Shown: in pieces, positions 42,392 to 51,761 of the stretch | Layout: every line of letters begins with the position of its first letter | Position numbering within the stretch: the first letter of the stretch is position 1 | Source: Halomonas sp. HAL1 | GTDB taxonomy: Bacteria > Pseudomonadota > Gammaproteobacteria > Pseudomonadales > Halomonadaceae | Assembly (NCBI RefSeq): GCF_030544485.1 | Contig: NZ_CP130610.1 | Location: forward strand, 868,001 to 932,000 | Direction: 5' to 3' | Length of the DNA stretch: 64,000 nt | Program-made: the position numbers and the translations under genes | The notes under the pieces: generated by a model | What the model saw: only the letters and a program-made list of their open reading frames with translations | Told to the model about the DNA's origin: nothing | Database searches by the model: none

Positions 42392-43396
42392 TTAGCTGCC
42401 TAGTTTGACCAGCATCTTACCGGTATTGCCGCCTTCAAATAACGCCAAGAAAGCCTCTGGCATATTCTCTAAACCCTCTTTCACGGTTTCTTTATAAGCC
42501 AGTTTTCCAGCGGCGACTTGCGGGGCCACTTCGTTTAGGAAGTAGGGATAGCTTGACCAGTGATCCGCCACGATAAAGCCCTGCATTTTGGCTTTACGGA
42601 TGACCAGTTGCGAAAGGTTGCTGGGGCCTGGAGTGGGCTCTGCGGCGTTGTAATCGTCGATCATACCGCACACTGCGATTCTGGCGCCTTCATTTAACTG
42701 GCTGAGGGCAGCTTCCAGGCAAATGCCACCCACATTTTCATAATACACATCAATACCGTTGGGGCTTGCGAGCTTAATGGCGTCGCTTAGTTCATGCGCA
42801 TTGCGATCGCGATAGCTGACCGGTTCGACACCCAGTGATTCAAGCCAAGCGAGCTTATGAGCAGCACCCGCAATGCCCACTACATGACATCCTTTTGCTT
42901 TGGCTAACTGAACCGCCAACGAACCAACCGCACCGCTGGCCGCACTGACCAGAACGTTATCGCCCGGTTTGCACTCTGCAATCAAATTAAGACCGGTCCA
43001 GGCGGTCATGCCCGGCATGCCTAACACACCCAGGTAAGCCTGTTCAGGAACATCAAGGTCGGGTAATGGCGTCACCCCTTGGGCAGGCAGTTGGGCAATA
43101 TCACGCCAGCCGCCCATGTGGCTGACGTTGTCACCTACTTTTAAGCTTGGATCATTGGACTCGATCACTTCACCAATGGCACCGCCTTCCATGGGTTTGC
43201 CGAGTTCAAAGGGGTCTACATAAGTGCGAACGCCATTCATGCGGCCCCGCATATAAGGATCCACAGAGAGCCAGCGATTACGAATTCGCACTTCTCCGTC
43301 GGCTAGCTCAGGCAGCGTTTGCGTCTCCAGTTTAAACAGAGAGCGATCGGGTAGGCCCTGGGGGTAATCAGTAAGCGTATAAAACTGTGACTGCAT
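42392..43396 (-). CDS. NADP-dependent alkene/enone reductase (CurA-like MDR)
   Basis: A 334-aa zinc-free medium-chain dehydrogenase/reductase of the CurA/leukotriene B4 dehydrogenase type, which reduces conjugated double bonds with NADPH. The N-terminal GroES-like domain has LSVDPYMRGRM. The Rossmann domain has SAASGAVGSLAVQLAKAKGC and YYENVGG. No zinc ligands are seen. It appears monocistronic with a strong terminator downstream. The physiological substrate is unknown. Confidence 0.9.
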   Translation of the reverse strand: MQSQFYTLTDYPQGLPDRSLFKLETQTLPELADGEVRIRNRWLSVDPYMRGRMNGVRTYVDPFELGKPMEGGAIGEVIESNDPSLKVGDNVSHMGGWRDIAQLPAQGVTPLPDLDVPEQAYLGVLGMPGMTAWTGLNLIAECKPGDNVLVSAASGAVGSLAVQLAKAKGCHVVGIAGAAHKLAWLESLGVEPVSYRDRNAHELSDAIKLASPNGIDVYYENVGGICLEAALSQLNEGARIAVCGMIDDYNAAEPTPGPSNLSQLVIRKAKMQGFIVADHWSSYPYFLNEVAPQVAAGKLAYKETVKEGLENMPEAFLALFEGGNTGKMLVKLGS

Positions 43397-43538
43397 AAAT
43401 GCCTCCTGCGAATAAATGGCGCCTTGAGCTATCTGTTTCAGCTACGCGCGTTGAACTCCTTGCAGCATAGAGACCATTAGCTTGCTTGCAAGTTCGCCAT
43501 GCATGAGAAATCGGTAGGCGATAAAGCACCCCAAAAGA

Positions 43539-43566
43539 AACAGGGCGACCATTGCTGGTCGCCCTG
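43539..43566 (-). terminator. Terminator of the RlpA-like gene
   Basis: A perfect 12-bp stem (ACAGGGCGACCA / TGGTCGCCCTGT) with a 4-base loop. On the minus strand it is followed by TTCTTTTGGGG. It lies 111 bases after the stop at 43678. Confidence 0.75.
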
Positions 43567-43677
43567 TATGTATAGAGTGGCACTATTTATGAGTGGCACT
43601 ATTTTAACGTTGACTGGTTTACTGTCGCATTAATTAGGCTAAGGGGTATCACACACCAACCAAGAATGTGTTATCCG

Positions 43678-44058
43678 TTAATCCAACAGCGTTACCATAA
43701 CCGGTGCTGTACCGCGGCGTAGCATGCCAAGCTTCACTGCCGCGCGTTTGGATAAATCAATAATGCGCCCTTTAACGAAGGGGCCGCGGTCATTGATCAA
43801 TACTTCTACCTCTTGCCCCGTGTCCGGGCGCGTCACCAACACCTTCGTGCCAAACGGCAAACTCGGGTGGGCGGCTGTCAGTGCCTGCTGGTCAAAGGGC
43901 TCTCCACTGGCTGTGGTGGCTCCTTGAAAGCGGTCACTGTAAAAGGAGGCGACGCCTTCCTGTGTATCTGTTTCGTGTGCGAAAGCACTATTGGCAGCGC
44001 TACCAGCTACTACCGCTGCCAAACAAATCGTTCGGATCAGTCGTTTTTGGGCTCCCAT
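43678..44058 (-). CDS. RlpA-like double-psi beta-barrel protein
   Basis: A 126-aa exported protein with a signal peptide ending AFA (residue about 27). A single DPBB domain follows, with [34 protein letters not shown] and [19 protein letters not shown], the RlpA core that in Pseudomonas cleaves denuded peptidoglycan. It lacks the lipobox and SPOR domain of full-length RlpA, so it is a minimal version. Its cell-wall role is inferred. Confidence 0.87.
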   Translation of the reverse strand: MGAQKRLIRTICLAAVVAGSAANSAFAHETDTQEGVASFYSDRFQGATTASGEPFDQQALTAAHPSLPFGTKVLVTRPDTGQEVEVLINDRGPFVKGRIIDLSKRAAVKLGMLRRGTAPVMVTLLD

Positions 44059-44384
44059 AGGAGTACCTCAGTTTTGCGTATTACGGATCCCGCATTCTTT
44101 GATGAGGTGCCGAGTAGGCCTTGCGATAGTACCCTTGTCGTTGCGGGTCAGCAAGCTTTGAGAAGATCGACGCAATTAGGTTCATTTTCAAGATTTTTTT
44201 AATCGCAGTGTTCGTGCCCTTGAGTTTCAGTGACTTATCAACGCAAGGGTTAAGTTAGTAAAAAATCAGATTTGTGCAATGCAGTATTTTTTATCAAACG
44301 CTCACTTTATTTCGCTAAGCATCTTATAATCACGTTTGCTTAATTTATTAATGATTGTCATTACAACTTAACAAGGGAACGTTC
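44059..44384. other. Intergenic region between RlpA-like and PPC genes
   Basis: 326 bases with no gene. It is A/T-rich on the right half, containing the promoter region of the PPC gene and the Fur-box-like palindrome at 44349-44363. Nothing else can be supported. Confidence 0.6.
44349..44363 (+). promoter_or_regulatory. Fur-box-like palindrome before the PPC-domain gene
   Basis: TAATGATTGTCATTA matches the core of the Fur consensus (TAATGATAATCATTA) at 13 of 15 positions. It ends 21 bases before the ATG, where repressor binding would block transcription or elongation. Confidence 0.55.
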
Positions 44385-45455
44385 ATGGCTAAATCGGCTT
44401 CGCTAGCGTTTGTGTTGGTGGCGTTGGGCGGCGCTGCCGTCGGTTTTCTGGCTGCTCAGGTTATTCCCTTGCAACTGCAAACTGCTGAGGATAAGCCCGC
44501 CAAGAGGCTCATGCTTGCAGAGCCTTTACGCGGGGAAATAACCTTGGCGAGCGAACTTAACGGGAACGATGGCAGCCGCTTTGTGCGCTATGCAATCTCG
44601 CTAGAAGAAGATGAAATCGTTGAAATCGCTCTTGATGGTGCCTTGGAAGGCGTTGTGGCCCTTTACGATGATCAGCTTCAGCTACTCGATAATGCACCCG
44701 TTGTGCGCCACCGTATCGAAGAAAGCGGTGACTATGTCGTGGTGGTAAGCGGGGCCGATGCCTATAGCTATGGCCCATTTACCATTGATAGCCGCAGCGT
44801 AGAGCTCACCGATGCCGACACGGTAATAATAGGCGAATCATTTGACAGCTGGTTGCAGGGCGATGCCGATGAAATAGCGCTAAACATAGAAGAGGCGGGT
44901 CTTTACCAGCTTGAAATGCGCTCTGATGATTTTGACCCCTATTTAGCCATAGAAGGACCCAACGGCTATACCCGTGAAGATGATGACAGCGCCGGTGATT
45001 TAGACGCCCGGATTGCCGATTTCTTTGAGCCCGGTGAATACACGTTGACCGCGCGCAGTGCTTATGACGATGGTAATGGGGTTTATACCCTTTTAGTGGC
45101 GCCTCACGAACTACCGGGCGATGGCGAGCTGCGCAACGATGGGTCACTCACTGCCGAAGGATCGCTAAGTGGTTGGTACAGCGGTGAACCACTGATCTAT
45201 CAGTTGGAGCTGGCAGAGAGCTCGTTGGTTACCATAGAAATGCGCTCCGCTGATTTCGATACGTTGATTGAAATTAGTGGACAAGGCGTTGCAGCCAGCG
45301 ACGACGACGGCGCAGGGGGCACCGATTCCCGTCTTCAAGAGCAATTGCTGCCTGGTACTTATACGGTAAGCGCAAGCGGTTTTAGCGCTACCGGTAGTGG
45401 TTTGTTCGAATTAAATATTGAAATGGAACCGACGGAAATTCCTCCTCAACTTTAA
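44385..45455 (+). CDS. Exported protein with three PPC-type beta-sandwich repeats
   Basis: A 356-aa exported protein with an N-terminal hydrophobic segment (about residues 4-25, signal peptide or anchor). Three repeated domains of 80-110 residues follow, resembling bacterial pre-peptidase C-terminal (PPC) domains. Shared repeat features are LEMRSDDFDPYLAIEGPNG / IEMRSADFDTLIEISGQG, an acidic DDD turn, and a closing PGxYT(L/V)xA strand. No catalytic domain is present. AAGGGA supports the ATG at 44385. A Fur-like box lies just upstream, suggesting iron regulation. Function unknown. Confidence 0.75.
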   Translation: MAKSASLAFVLVALGGAAVGFLAAQVIPLQLQTAEDKPAKRLMLAEPLRGEITLASELNGNDGSRFVRYAISLEEDEIVEIALDGALEGVVALYDDQLQLLDNAPVVRHRIEESGDYVVVVSGADAYSYGPFTIDSRSVELTDADTVIIGESFDSWLQGDADEIALNIEEAGLYQLEMRSDDFDPYLAIEGPNGYTREDDDSAGDLDARIADFFEPGEYTLTARSAYDDGNGVYTLLVAPHELPGDGELRNDGSLTAEGSLSGWYSGEPLIYQLELAESSLVTIEMRSADFDTLIEISGQGVAASDDDGAGGTDSRLQEQLLPGTYTVSASGFSATGSGLFELNIEMEPTEIPPQL

Positions 45456-45580
45456 TTACTACCTCACTTATCCCGGTAAATTTATTTAAACCAGCTAGGC
45501 TGAAAAGGCATTGCCAAAAGCACGCATTGTGTCTGCTTTAGCACTGTTTACTGTCATTCAATAATAGGCATGGATCGCTT

Positions 45581-46072
45581 ATGAACCAACAAATCAAAAC
45601 ACGCCGTTCAGCACATTTAATGGTGGTTGACCCGCAAGGTCAGCTACTGCTTTTTCGCCATCATGATGAGCATCAAGCGCCTTTTTGGACCACTGTAGGC
45701 GGCGAATTGCTTGAGGGAGAGGATTACCCCAGCACGGCAATGCGCGAGCTGAAGGAAAAAACGGGGTTGACCTGCCCACTCGGCCCGCTATTGCGCGAAC
45801 GAGATAATATTGACGCCGTGGGAGGCTCTCCGCCAGCCCGCTGGCTTGAACGCTACTTTCTGGTGCGCTGCCCGCCAATGGCTGAAATTACCACTGCCCA
45901 TTGGAGCGATGAAGAACCTTCTACTATTCAGGCCAGTCACTGGTGGGCTCGGGAAGAGATGCGCGAGGCCGACCCCGCGCTTTTTAAACCCAGGTGGATA
46001 CCTGAATTGCTGGATGACATTCTATCTAGCGAGCCAGCGATTAAAGTAGCCGAGGTGAATCTGTTTAAGTAA
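45581..46072 (+). CDS. NUDIX hydrolase-family protein with altered Nudix box
   Basis: A 163-aa NUDIX-fold protein that would hydrolyse nucleoside-diphosphate-linked compounds. The box runs from Gly41 (GELLEGE, then RELKEKTGL). It matches GX5EX7REUXEEXGU except that the second Glu of the EE pair is Lys60, a residue that normally binds the catalytic metal. Activity may be reduced or changed. It ends 2 bases before the convergent DMT stop. The substrate is unknown. Confidence 0.82.
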   Translation: MNQQIKTRRSAHLMVVDPQGQLLLFRHHDEHQAPFWTTVGGELLEGEDYPSTAMRELKEKTGLTCPLGPLLRERDNIDAVGGSPPARWLERYFLVRCPPMAEITTAHWSDEEPSTIQASHWWAREEMREADPALFKPRWIPELLDDILSSEPAIKVAEVNLFK

Positions 46073-46074
46073 GC

Positions 46075-46953
46075 CTAGCGGCCAGCTTTAAGGCAGCCAA
46101 CCACCACCAGCACTGCCGCTGTGGGTAAGCGCCAGTCGAGCACACTCATGCCTGCTAGAACCAGTAGCAGGGCGGCCAGAATCGGCACGCCATACGCTAA
46201 GCTGCCCACTAGGCTGGTGTGCCCCCAGCGCAGTGCTTTGTCCCAAGCCACCATGGCCACGCCGTAAGGGCCTAACCCCAGTGCAATGCCTGCTAGCAAC
46301 GCTTCCCCGCTGGGTAAAGGGAGTTGTCCTTCAAGTAGCAGGCTAGCGGCCACGGCAATAGCACAAGCGATCAGCAGCAGTCGTGGCAGTAGCGGTGTCA
46401 ACGCCACTGGGGCTGCCTGGCTGAGCCATGAATAAAACGCCCAACAGCAGGCAGCCAGCAGTGCTAATGCGTAGCCAGTGGTAGCGCCCCCTAATCCGCC
46501 GCTGATGGCTTGAGGAACCAGCAGTAACGCTGCGCCTGAAAACGCAATCAGCGCACCGACAACGCCTGCGATGCGCAGACGGCCAAAGCGGCTCCACTGA
46601 CTAAGCAGCACAAAGAGCACGGGCCAGGTATAAGTAATCAGCGCCGCTTCAGCGGCGGGCGCTAGCCGCATACCTATAAAGTAAGTACTCACCGCGCCAA
46701 AAATAAGTAACGGAATGCCCACCCAGACACTTAACTGCCAAACCGCGCCGCTGGCAGCAACATTAACCCGGCGGCTCAGCGGCAGCGTTGCCATCGCCCC
46801 CGCAAGCAGTGTTACGGCGGTTAGCTGTAAAGGCGGTGTCGACTTGGCAAACTCTGACAGCAGCGGCGCGGCGCTCCAAAGCATCACGGCCACCAGTGCC
46901 GCACCAACACTGTACCAACGTGGAAAAAGGGCGGGGGAGTGAGCGCGATGCAT
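46075..46953 (-). CDS. DMT-family transporter (YddG-like exporter)
   Basis: A 292-aa transporter with ten helices and two EamA-type repeats. The segment RLAPAAEAALITYTWPVLFV resembles YddG-type aromatic amino-acid exporters. AAGGAG 8-9 bases before the ATG at 46953 fixes the start. It is divergent from a LysR gene at 47055, its probable regulator. The substrate is inferred only from family resemblance. Confidence 0.85.
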   Translation of the reverse strand: MHRAHSPALFPRWYSVGAALVAVMLWSAAPLLSEFAKSTPPLQLTAVTLLAGAMATLPLSRRVNVAASGAVWQLSVWVGIPLLIFGAVSTYFIGMRLAPAAEAALITYTWPVLFVLLSQWSRFGRLRIAGVVGALIAFSGAALLLVPQAISGGLGGATTGYALALLAACCWAFYSWLSQAAPVALTPLLPRLLLIACAIAVAASLLLEGQLPLPSGEALLAGIALGLGPYGVAMVAWDKALRWGHTSLVGSLAYGVPILAALLLVLAGMSVLDWRLPTAAVLVVVGCLKAGR

Positions 46954-47054
46954 CGGAAGTCTCCTTGATTTGAGCATGTGCCGAGCAGCATACTCATCAT
47001 CAATGCATCACAATATCGATCTTTTATGATCATTTTAATCAAGAACGGTGATAT

Positions 47055-47918
47055 ATGCGCGCGCCCACCTTAGACCTAACCCTGCTTCGTACCCTGGTGG
47101 CAATTTCGGATACCGGCAGTGTGACCGCCGCCGCCAAACGCTTGGCTTACACGCAGTCTACGGTGAGTATGCAGCTGCAGAGGCTGGAGGCGCAGTTATC
47201 GCTAACACTGCACGAGCGGGAAGGGCGGCGAATACGCTTTACATCAGAAGGCGAGCGCCTACTTAATCATGCTCGGCGGCTGCTGGCGCTTAATGATGAA
47301 GCATGGAGTGATATGCAGGCGCGCCAAGTTACCGGTGACCTCACGTTAGGCATACCGGAAGATTACGCCTCGCTGCTGCCCTCGGTGTTTGCTTACTTTA
47401 ATCAGCTCTATCCGGCGGTGGGACTCAAGGTGATCTGCGGTACCAGCGCCCATCTCGTAGAGCAGGTAAAAGCCAAAGAGCTTGATCTGGCACTGGTGAC
47501 ACGTCAACGCAACTCGCCAGGGGGCGATGTGATCCGTCGAGAGCCTTTGCTGTGGGCCGTTGGAATGTACCAGCAGCCGCTGCTAAGTGATCCACTGCCG
47601 TTAGCGCTTTATTCGCCGGGGGCTGACGTGTTTCGTGAAGTCGCCGAGCAGGCGCTGCAGTCGGCAGGGCGCAGTTGGCGTGTTGCCTATACCAGCCAAT
47701 CAATGGCCGGGCTGGCGCCGATTGTGACCGCGGGGCTCGCGATAGTGGTGGTGACGCGCAGCATGCTGACGCCGGCGCTAAGGCCACTGGATGAGAGCAG
47801 TGGCCTGCCTGCGCTGCCAATGATCGAGCTGGCGCTTCACCGCGCACCCCACCGGCCCTCAGAGCCAGCGCGGCGCTTGGGTGAGTTAATACGTGAGCAA
47901 TTAGCCGTGCCTGACTAG
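47055..47918 (+). CDS. LysR-family regulator
   Basis: A 287-aa LysR-type regulator. The HTH reads TLVAISDTGSVTAAAKRLAY then STVSMQLQRLE, and the effector domain covers about 90-285. The N-terminus (LDLTLLRTLVAI) is of the type found beside small exporters and arylmalonate-like regulators. It is divergent from the DMT gene across 101 bases and probably controls it. Confidence 0.87.
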   Translation: MRAPTLDLTLLRTLVAISDTGSVTAAAKRLAYTQSTVSMQLQRLEAQLSLTLHEREGRRIRFTSEGERLLNHARRLLALNDEAWSDMQARQVTGDLTLGIPEDYASLLPSVFAYFNQLYPAVGLKVICGTSAHLVEQVKAKELDLALVTRQRNSPGGDVIRREPLLWAVGMYQQPLLSDPLPLALYSPGADVFREVAEQALQSAGRSWRVAYTSQSMAGLAPIVTAGLAIVVVTRSMLTPALRPLDESSGLPALPMIELALHRAPHRPSEPARRLGELIREQLAVPD

Positions 47919-48058
47919 GCTATATAAACACCGATCGTAGCGATTCAACCGTTCCCAGCAGGCAGTAGAGGAAAAGCATTGGGTAAAAGTAACACTTAAC
48001 GTTGAGGGCAGCGAAGTGCTTTAATCAGCGAAAGGGAACGTTACTGACTAGACTAAAA

Positions 48059-48074
48059 AGCAAATAAATTTGCT
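48059..48074. promoter_or_regulatory. Short perfect inverted repeat before the cytochrome b561 gene
   Basis: AGCAAAT-AA-ATTTGCT (7-base arms) ends 14 bases before the ATG, directly ahead of the AGGAG ribosome-binding site. It may be an operator or may fold over the translation start. Evidence is symmetry only. Confidence 0.3.
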
Positions 48075-48088
48075 GTTAGGAGCACTAC

Positions 48089-48646
48089 ATGCACGAACTG
48101 GATCGTTATATCTACCCGCACCGGGTGCTGCACTGGCTAGTGGCGGGTGCCGTGTTACTCTCGTTGGCTAGCGGTTTGACGCTAGGCTTTCTGGGGTTTG
48201 AGCGCACCGTTGCGTTGGTAGGCAATACGCTCACGAACTTGCTGTATACCAGTCATAAAACACTCGGCGTGTTGATATTACTGCTGATGACGCTGCGTAT
48301 TATCACCCGACTGGCATTCGTAGTGCCTGACCACGAGCCCCCGTTAAATGCATTCGAGCGTATCGTCAGCACCAGCGTGCACCATCTACTCTACTTAGCG
48401 CTTATTATTATGCCGCTATTGGGCTGGGCCGCCACTGCTAGCGGCGGCTTTCCAGTAGAGTTTTTCCACTGGCATTTGCCCGGTTTACTTGCTGAGCGTG
48501 AGCAGCTCTCTGAACAACTTTTCATGTGGCATGGGCGGTTAGGCTGGATCATTTTAGGCTTAGTGGTATTACACGTTGCTGGCGCAATATTCCATTGGAA
48601 AATCAAGCGTGACAACGTTATGAAGCGCATGAGCCTGTTTGACTAG
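48089..48646 (+). CDS. Cytochrome b561
   Basis: A 185-aa inner-membrane di-haem b cytochrome of the bacterial b561 family (CybB-like), with four helices. Haem-ligand His residues occur in YPHRVLHWLVAGAVLL, LLYTSHKTLGVLIL, SVHHLLYLALIIMPLLGW and MWHGRLGWIILGLVVLHVAGA. It moves electrons at the membrane, and CybB oxidises superoxide in E. coli. AGGAG precedes the ATG. The next gene is convergent with a 2-base gap. Confidence 0.9.
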   Translation: MHELDRYIYPHRVLHWLVAGAVLLSLASGLTLGFLGFERTVALVGNTLTNLLYTSHKTLGVLILLLMTLRIITRLAFVVPDHEPPLNAFERIVSTSVHHLLYLALIIMPLLGWAATASGGFPVEFFHWHLPGLLAEREQLSEQLFMWHGRLGWIILGLVVLHVAGAIFHWKIKRDNVMKRMSLFD

Positions 48647-48648
48647 AA

Positions 48649-50457
48649 TTAAGAACTCGCCGAGCCGTAGCGATAGTAAGCGGCGGCTTGGCTTGATTTA
48701 ACTGCATACATATTGCTATCAGCTTCACTCAGCAAGCTTTCAAGCGTGGCATCCTCTGCGCCGTGACAGGTGCTTACCCCAATACTGACGCTAACACTGA
48801 CTTGCTCACCGCCGGGAAGGTTGATCGGCGAACAGATGGCTTGGTCAATACGCGCCAGAATAGGCGCTAACGTATCGCCGGTGCCTATATTCTCCATGAT
48901 AATAATGAACTCATCGCCTCCATACCGGGCACAGTGATCATTGGTGCGCGCTAAGTGGACGATGCGTTTGGCTATTTGCTGTAAAACAAAGTCGCCTGCT
49001 TCATGGCCATAATTATCATTAATAGGCTTAAAGCGATCCAGGTCGAGCATTAATAGCGCCAAACGATGACCATGCTGACGATTACGCTGTAGCGCACCTT
49101 CGGCAGAACGCATCAGTCCATGGCGATTCAGCAGGCTAGTGAGTACATCATGATTGGCCAAATGCTCCAATGCTTTGGTGCGGGCAGCGACTCTTCGTTC
49201 CAATAGGGTTTCCTGTTTCTTGAGTGCTGCCAACATCGCGCTTTGAGTTCTCTCTTTTTGCCGTTTAAGTTTATTGAAGCGCGATGCTAAGGCAAACGAG
49301 AGCAATAACATTTCCAGCGCTGAGCCAATTTGAATACCGTGCAGAGTAATAAAGTTGGCTGGAAGTAGGCTCAGGTTACGCAGCGCAAAGACACCCGTAC
49401 CTAGTAAAAATAGTGACCAAGCAAATACAAACAGCCGAGCACTGGGTACGCGTTGTAAACTACAGTAGCTGCCGCATAGCAGAAGCAGTAAAGCTGCCAT
49501 AAAGCCCGTCACATCCATGAGGTGAAGTGCCGAGGGAGTGGGTAATAACAGTGTGGCAATCACTGTCAACCAGCAGTAACTGCGAAAGGTACTCAATACG
49601 TTGTGCCAGCGGGGACAATAGATCTTCGTGTTAAGAAAACTTTGCGCAAACAGTGTGGCCATGGTGGAAGCGAAGGTAAAACCGAGTGCCACGAGACGAG
49701 CCGTGTTGTCACCCAGAAAGCTCCAAAACATCAGTGTGCCGATGCCGTTAAAGGTCAGAATAGCGAGAGCAAAGCCGCCGACAAAGAGCGAATAGTGAAG
49801 AAAAACCCGTTCCTTTAAGCCAAAAAATAGCAATAAGTTATATAAACCCATTGCCAGCAGCATGCCGAAGTAGGTAGCCAGCCAAAAATTATGGCGATCG
49901 TTTTGGGTATAAAACGCCTCGGGCGTTATTAGCTTGTAGTTGAGCATTTTGCTGCCTGAGGCAGCCACATGGGTATACAGAGTTACTTGCTCATGGGCAG
50001 CAAGCTCCAGTGAAAAAACCGCCTGACGATGGGCTAGGGCGCGCTGTTCAACCGGGACTGCACTACCGCTGCGCTGCGCCTCAATGCCTTGTTGGCGCAG
50101 TGTGTAAAGTGTGACGTAATCCAAGAATGGGTACTCAAACTGTACCATCCAGCGCTGGGTTTCCGGCGAGTCATTACGCACTTGTGTTCTAAGCCACACA
50201 TCATGACGGGTATAGCCGAAGTTTAAATTTTCTTCGTGATGGGAGTGCTTAAAATTAGGCGGGTGAGAGAGTAAGTTATTAAGCGTGATTGATTTATCAG
50301 TTGCATGCCAAAATTCACTGTAAGGAGCAAGCGAGTAGCTCGCCTGGTTTGGCGCTGCTGATAAGAGGGTATTTGCATGTGCCCAAGGTATCCAACATCC
50401 AGCCAACAGCAACAGTAGGCCGATATAAACACCTGCCTTTAAACGTCGAACATGCAT
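48649..50457 (-). CDS. 7TM-DISM diguanylate cyclase
   Basis: A 602-aa membrane receptor that makes cyclic di-GMP. It has an N-terminal signal (a lipobox-like LLAGC near residues 18-21 and an alternative cut at AHA). A periplasmic 7TMR-DISMED2 sensor covers about 45-180, seven membrane helices about 190-390, a coiled-coil linker about 395-435 and the GGDEF domain about 440-595. The catalytic motif YGGDEF is intact at 512-517, and the product-inhibition site RTND is at 504-507, so the cyclase should be active and feedback-inhibited. The sensed ligand is unknown. It appears monocistronic. Confidence 0.92.
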   Translation of the reverse strand: MHVRRLKAGVYIGLLLLLAGCWIPWAHANTLLSAAPNQASYSLAPYSEFWHATDKSITLNNLLSHPPNFKHSHHEENLNFGYTRHDVWLRTQVRNDSPETQRWMVQFEYPFLDYVTLYTLRQQGIEAQRSGSAVPVEQRALAHRQAVFSLELAAHEQVTLYTHVAASGSKMLNYKLITPEAFYTQNDRHNFWLATYFGMLLAMGLYNLLLFFGLKERVFLHYSLFVGGFALAILTFNGIGTLMFWSFLGDNTARLVALGFTFASTMATLFAQSFLNTKIYCPRWHNVLSTFRSYCWLTVIATLLLPTPSALHLMDVTGFMAALLLLLCGSYCSLQRVPSARLFVFAWSLFLLGTGVFALRNLSLLPANFITLHGIQIGSALEMLLLSFALASRFNKLKRQKERTQSAMLAALKKQETLLERRVAARTKALEHLANHDVLTSLLNRHGLMRSAEGALQRNRQHGHRLALLMLDLDRFKPINDNYGHEAGDFVLQQIAKRIVHLARTNDHCARYGGDEFIIIMENIGTGDTLAPILARIDQAICSPINLPGGEQVSVSVSIGVSTCHGAEDATLESLLSEADSNMYAVKSSQAAAYYRYGSASS

Positions 50458-50687
50458 ATCACATCGCTTTTTTTAGTTTTTATTCCGCTCTTTGTTCCCT
50501 GGGTTCCCTTACCCATACCAGGGGCCGCCCATCGTTATATTATAGCGCTTAGGTAAACGTGCAATTTACTCGCCGTTTGGCACTAATGCAGCAGGAGAAA
50601 ATATCATCACCAAATTTTTCTGTGCTGTTTGATGGGCACTTTCAGTGTAGACAAGTTTGTAAAATTAACTGTTTAAAACTTCCATAC

Positions 50688-51554
50688 TTAATAAAAGATA
50701 TGACCTAAATGTTGGGTAAGTCGTTGAATTAATTCTCCGCTGTGACGCCAAAAATGCCAGTAGAGCGGCACCGATAAAGAGTGGCCTGGCGCCACGCTGA
50801 CCAGTTGACCACTTTGCATTAATTCTCTCGTCTGTAATTGCGGCATCATGCCATAGCCAATCCCTGCCGCGGCTAAACGAACAAAGCCCTCCGAAGAGGG
50901 GCAGAGGTGATAAGGAAAGTGGCTGTGGAAACCAAACAGCGCCATAAACCGATGCTGCAACTGATCGTGGGGGCCGAAAACGATGGCTGGTGCACGCTGA
51001 AAGTTCTCTGTTGTCGGGCCATCTGAAAAATAGCGCTCAACGTAAGCGGGTGTCGCCAACGGGTGATAGCGCATTTCTCCCAGCGCTACGCAACGCGCAC
51101 CCGCAATCGGTTGCGGTGTGGCGCATAGGCAGGCCGCTACATCTCCATCGCGCAACCGCTTGAGTCCGACATCTTGATCTTCAATCACAAGGTCCAGTAA
51201 CACGCCTTCTTGTTGACAAATAGTGGCAACAGCCTCGGCCCACCAGGTGACTAGGCTGTCCGCATTAATCGCAATACGCAGGCGCGGCGCCTGATCATCT
51301 AAGGTGGGTAGTGAGCCACGCAGGTCACGCTCTAATAGCTGTACCTGCTGGTAGTGGGTTAACAGCCGCTGGCCAGCAGGGGTTGGAGCTAAATGCGGGT
51401 GCCGAACCAACACTGGCTGACCAAGGCGAATTTCTAGTGCTTTTATACGTTGGGACACGGCAGATTGTGACAGTCCCAATTCATCCCCCGCGCGCTCAAA
51501 GCCGCCGCACTCCACCACGGTCGCCAAAGCATGAAGTAATTTGTAATCGAGCAT
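50688..51554 (-). CDS. ArgP/IciA-type LysR regulator
   Basis: A 288-aa regulator close to ArgP, the lysine/arginine-sensing LysR protein that activates the argO exporter in E. coli. Matching stretches are GGFERAGDELGLSQSAVSQR, IAINADSLVTWW, VEDQ-type IEDQDVGLKRLRDGDVAAC and the end MPQLQTRELMQSGQL then VPLYWHFW. The ATG at 51554 is used; a 27-codon extension exists. No argO-like gene is adjacent. It is divergent from the imelysin operon. Confidence 0.85.
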   Translation of the reverse strand: MLDYKLLHALATVVECGGFERAGDELGLSQSAVSQRIKALEIRLGQPVLVRHPHLAPTPAGQRLLTHYQQVQLLERDLRGSLPTLDDQAPRLRIAINADSLVTWWAEAVATICQQEGVLLDLVIEDQDVGLKRLRDGDVAACLCATPQPIAGARCVALGEMRYHPLATPAYVERYFSDGPTTENFQRAPAIVFGPHDQLQHRFMALFGFHSHFPYHLCPSSEGFVRLAAAGIGYGMMPQLQTRELMQSGQLVSVAPGHSLSVPLYWHFWRHSGELIQRLTQHLGHIFY

Positions 51555-51627
51555 GACGGTTTCCCACGGTAGCACTAAGTGACATAAGGCAAAAAATGGC
51601 GATAAAACGGTGTAGCGCTTTTTATTT

Positions 51628-51670
51628 AGATTCAAATAGGATTGAATCTCATAAGCTAATGAATTACATT
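51628..51670. promoter_or_regulatory. Inverted repeat and weak Fur-like site before the imelysin operon
   Basis: AGATTCAA / TTGAATCT (51628-51635, 51642-51649) is an 8-base inverted repeat. TAATGAATTACATT (51657-51670) keeps the outer parts of a Fur box but not its centre. Both lie 92-134 bases upstream of the first imelysin gene. Given iron-linked genes downstream and ArgP divergent, either could be a regulator site. Confidence 0.35.
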
Positions 51671-51761
51671 TCAGGCAGGGCTAGAGCATCAGAATCCTCA
51701 CGGGTTGCCTAGCACTTTATGTGAGTAGTTTCTGTAATGCCACAGCCTAAAGGACACCGTA

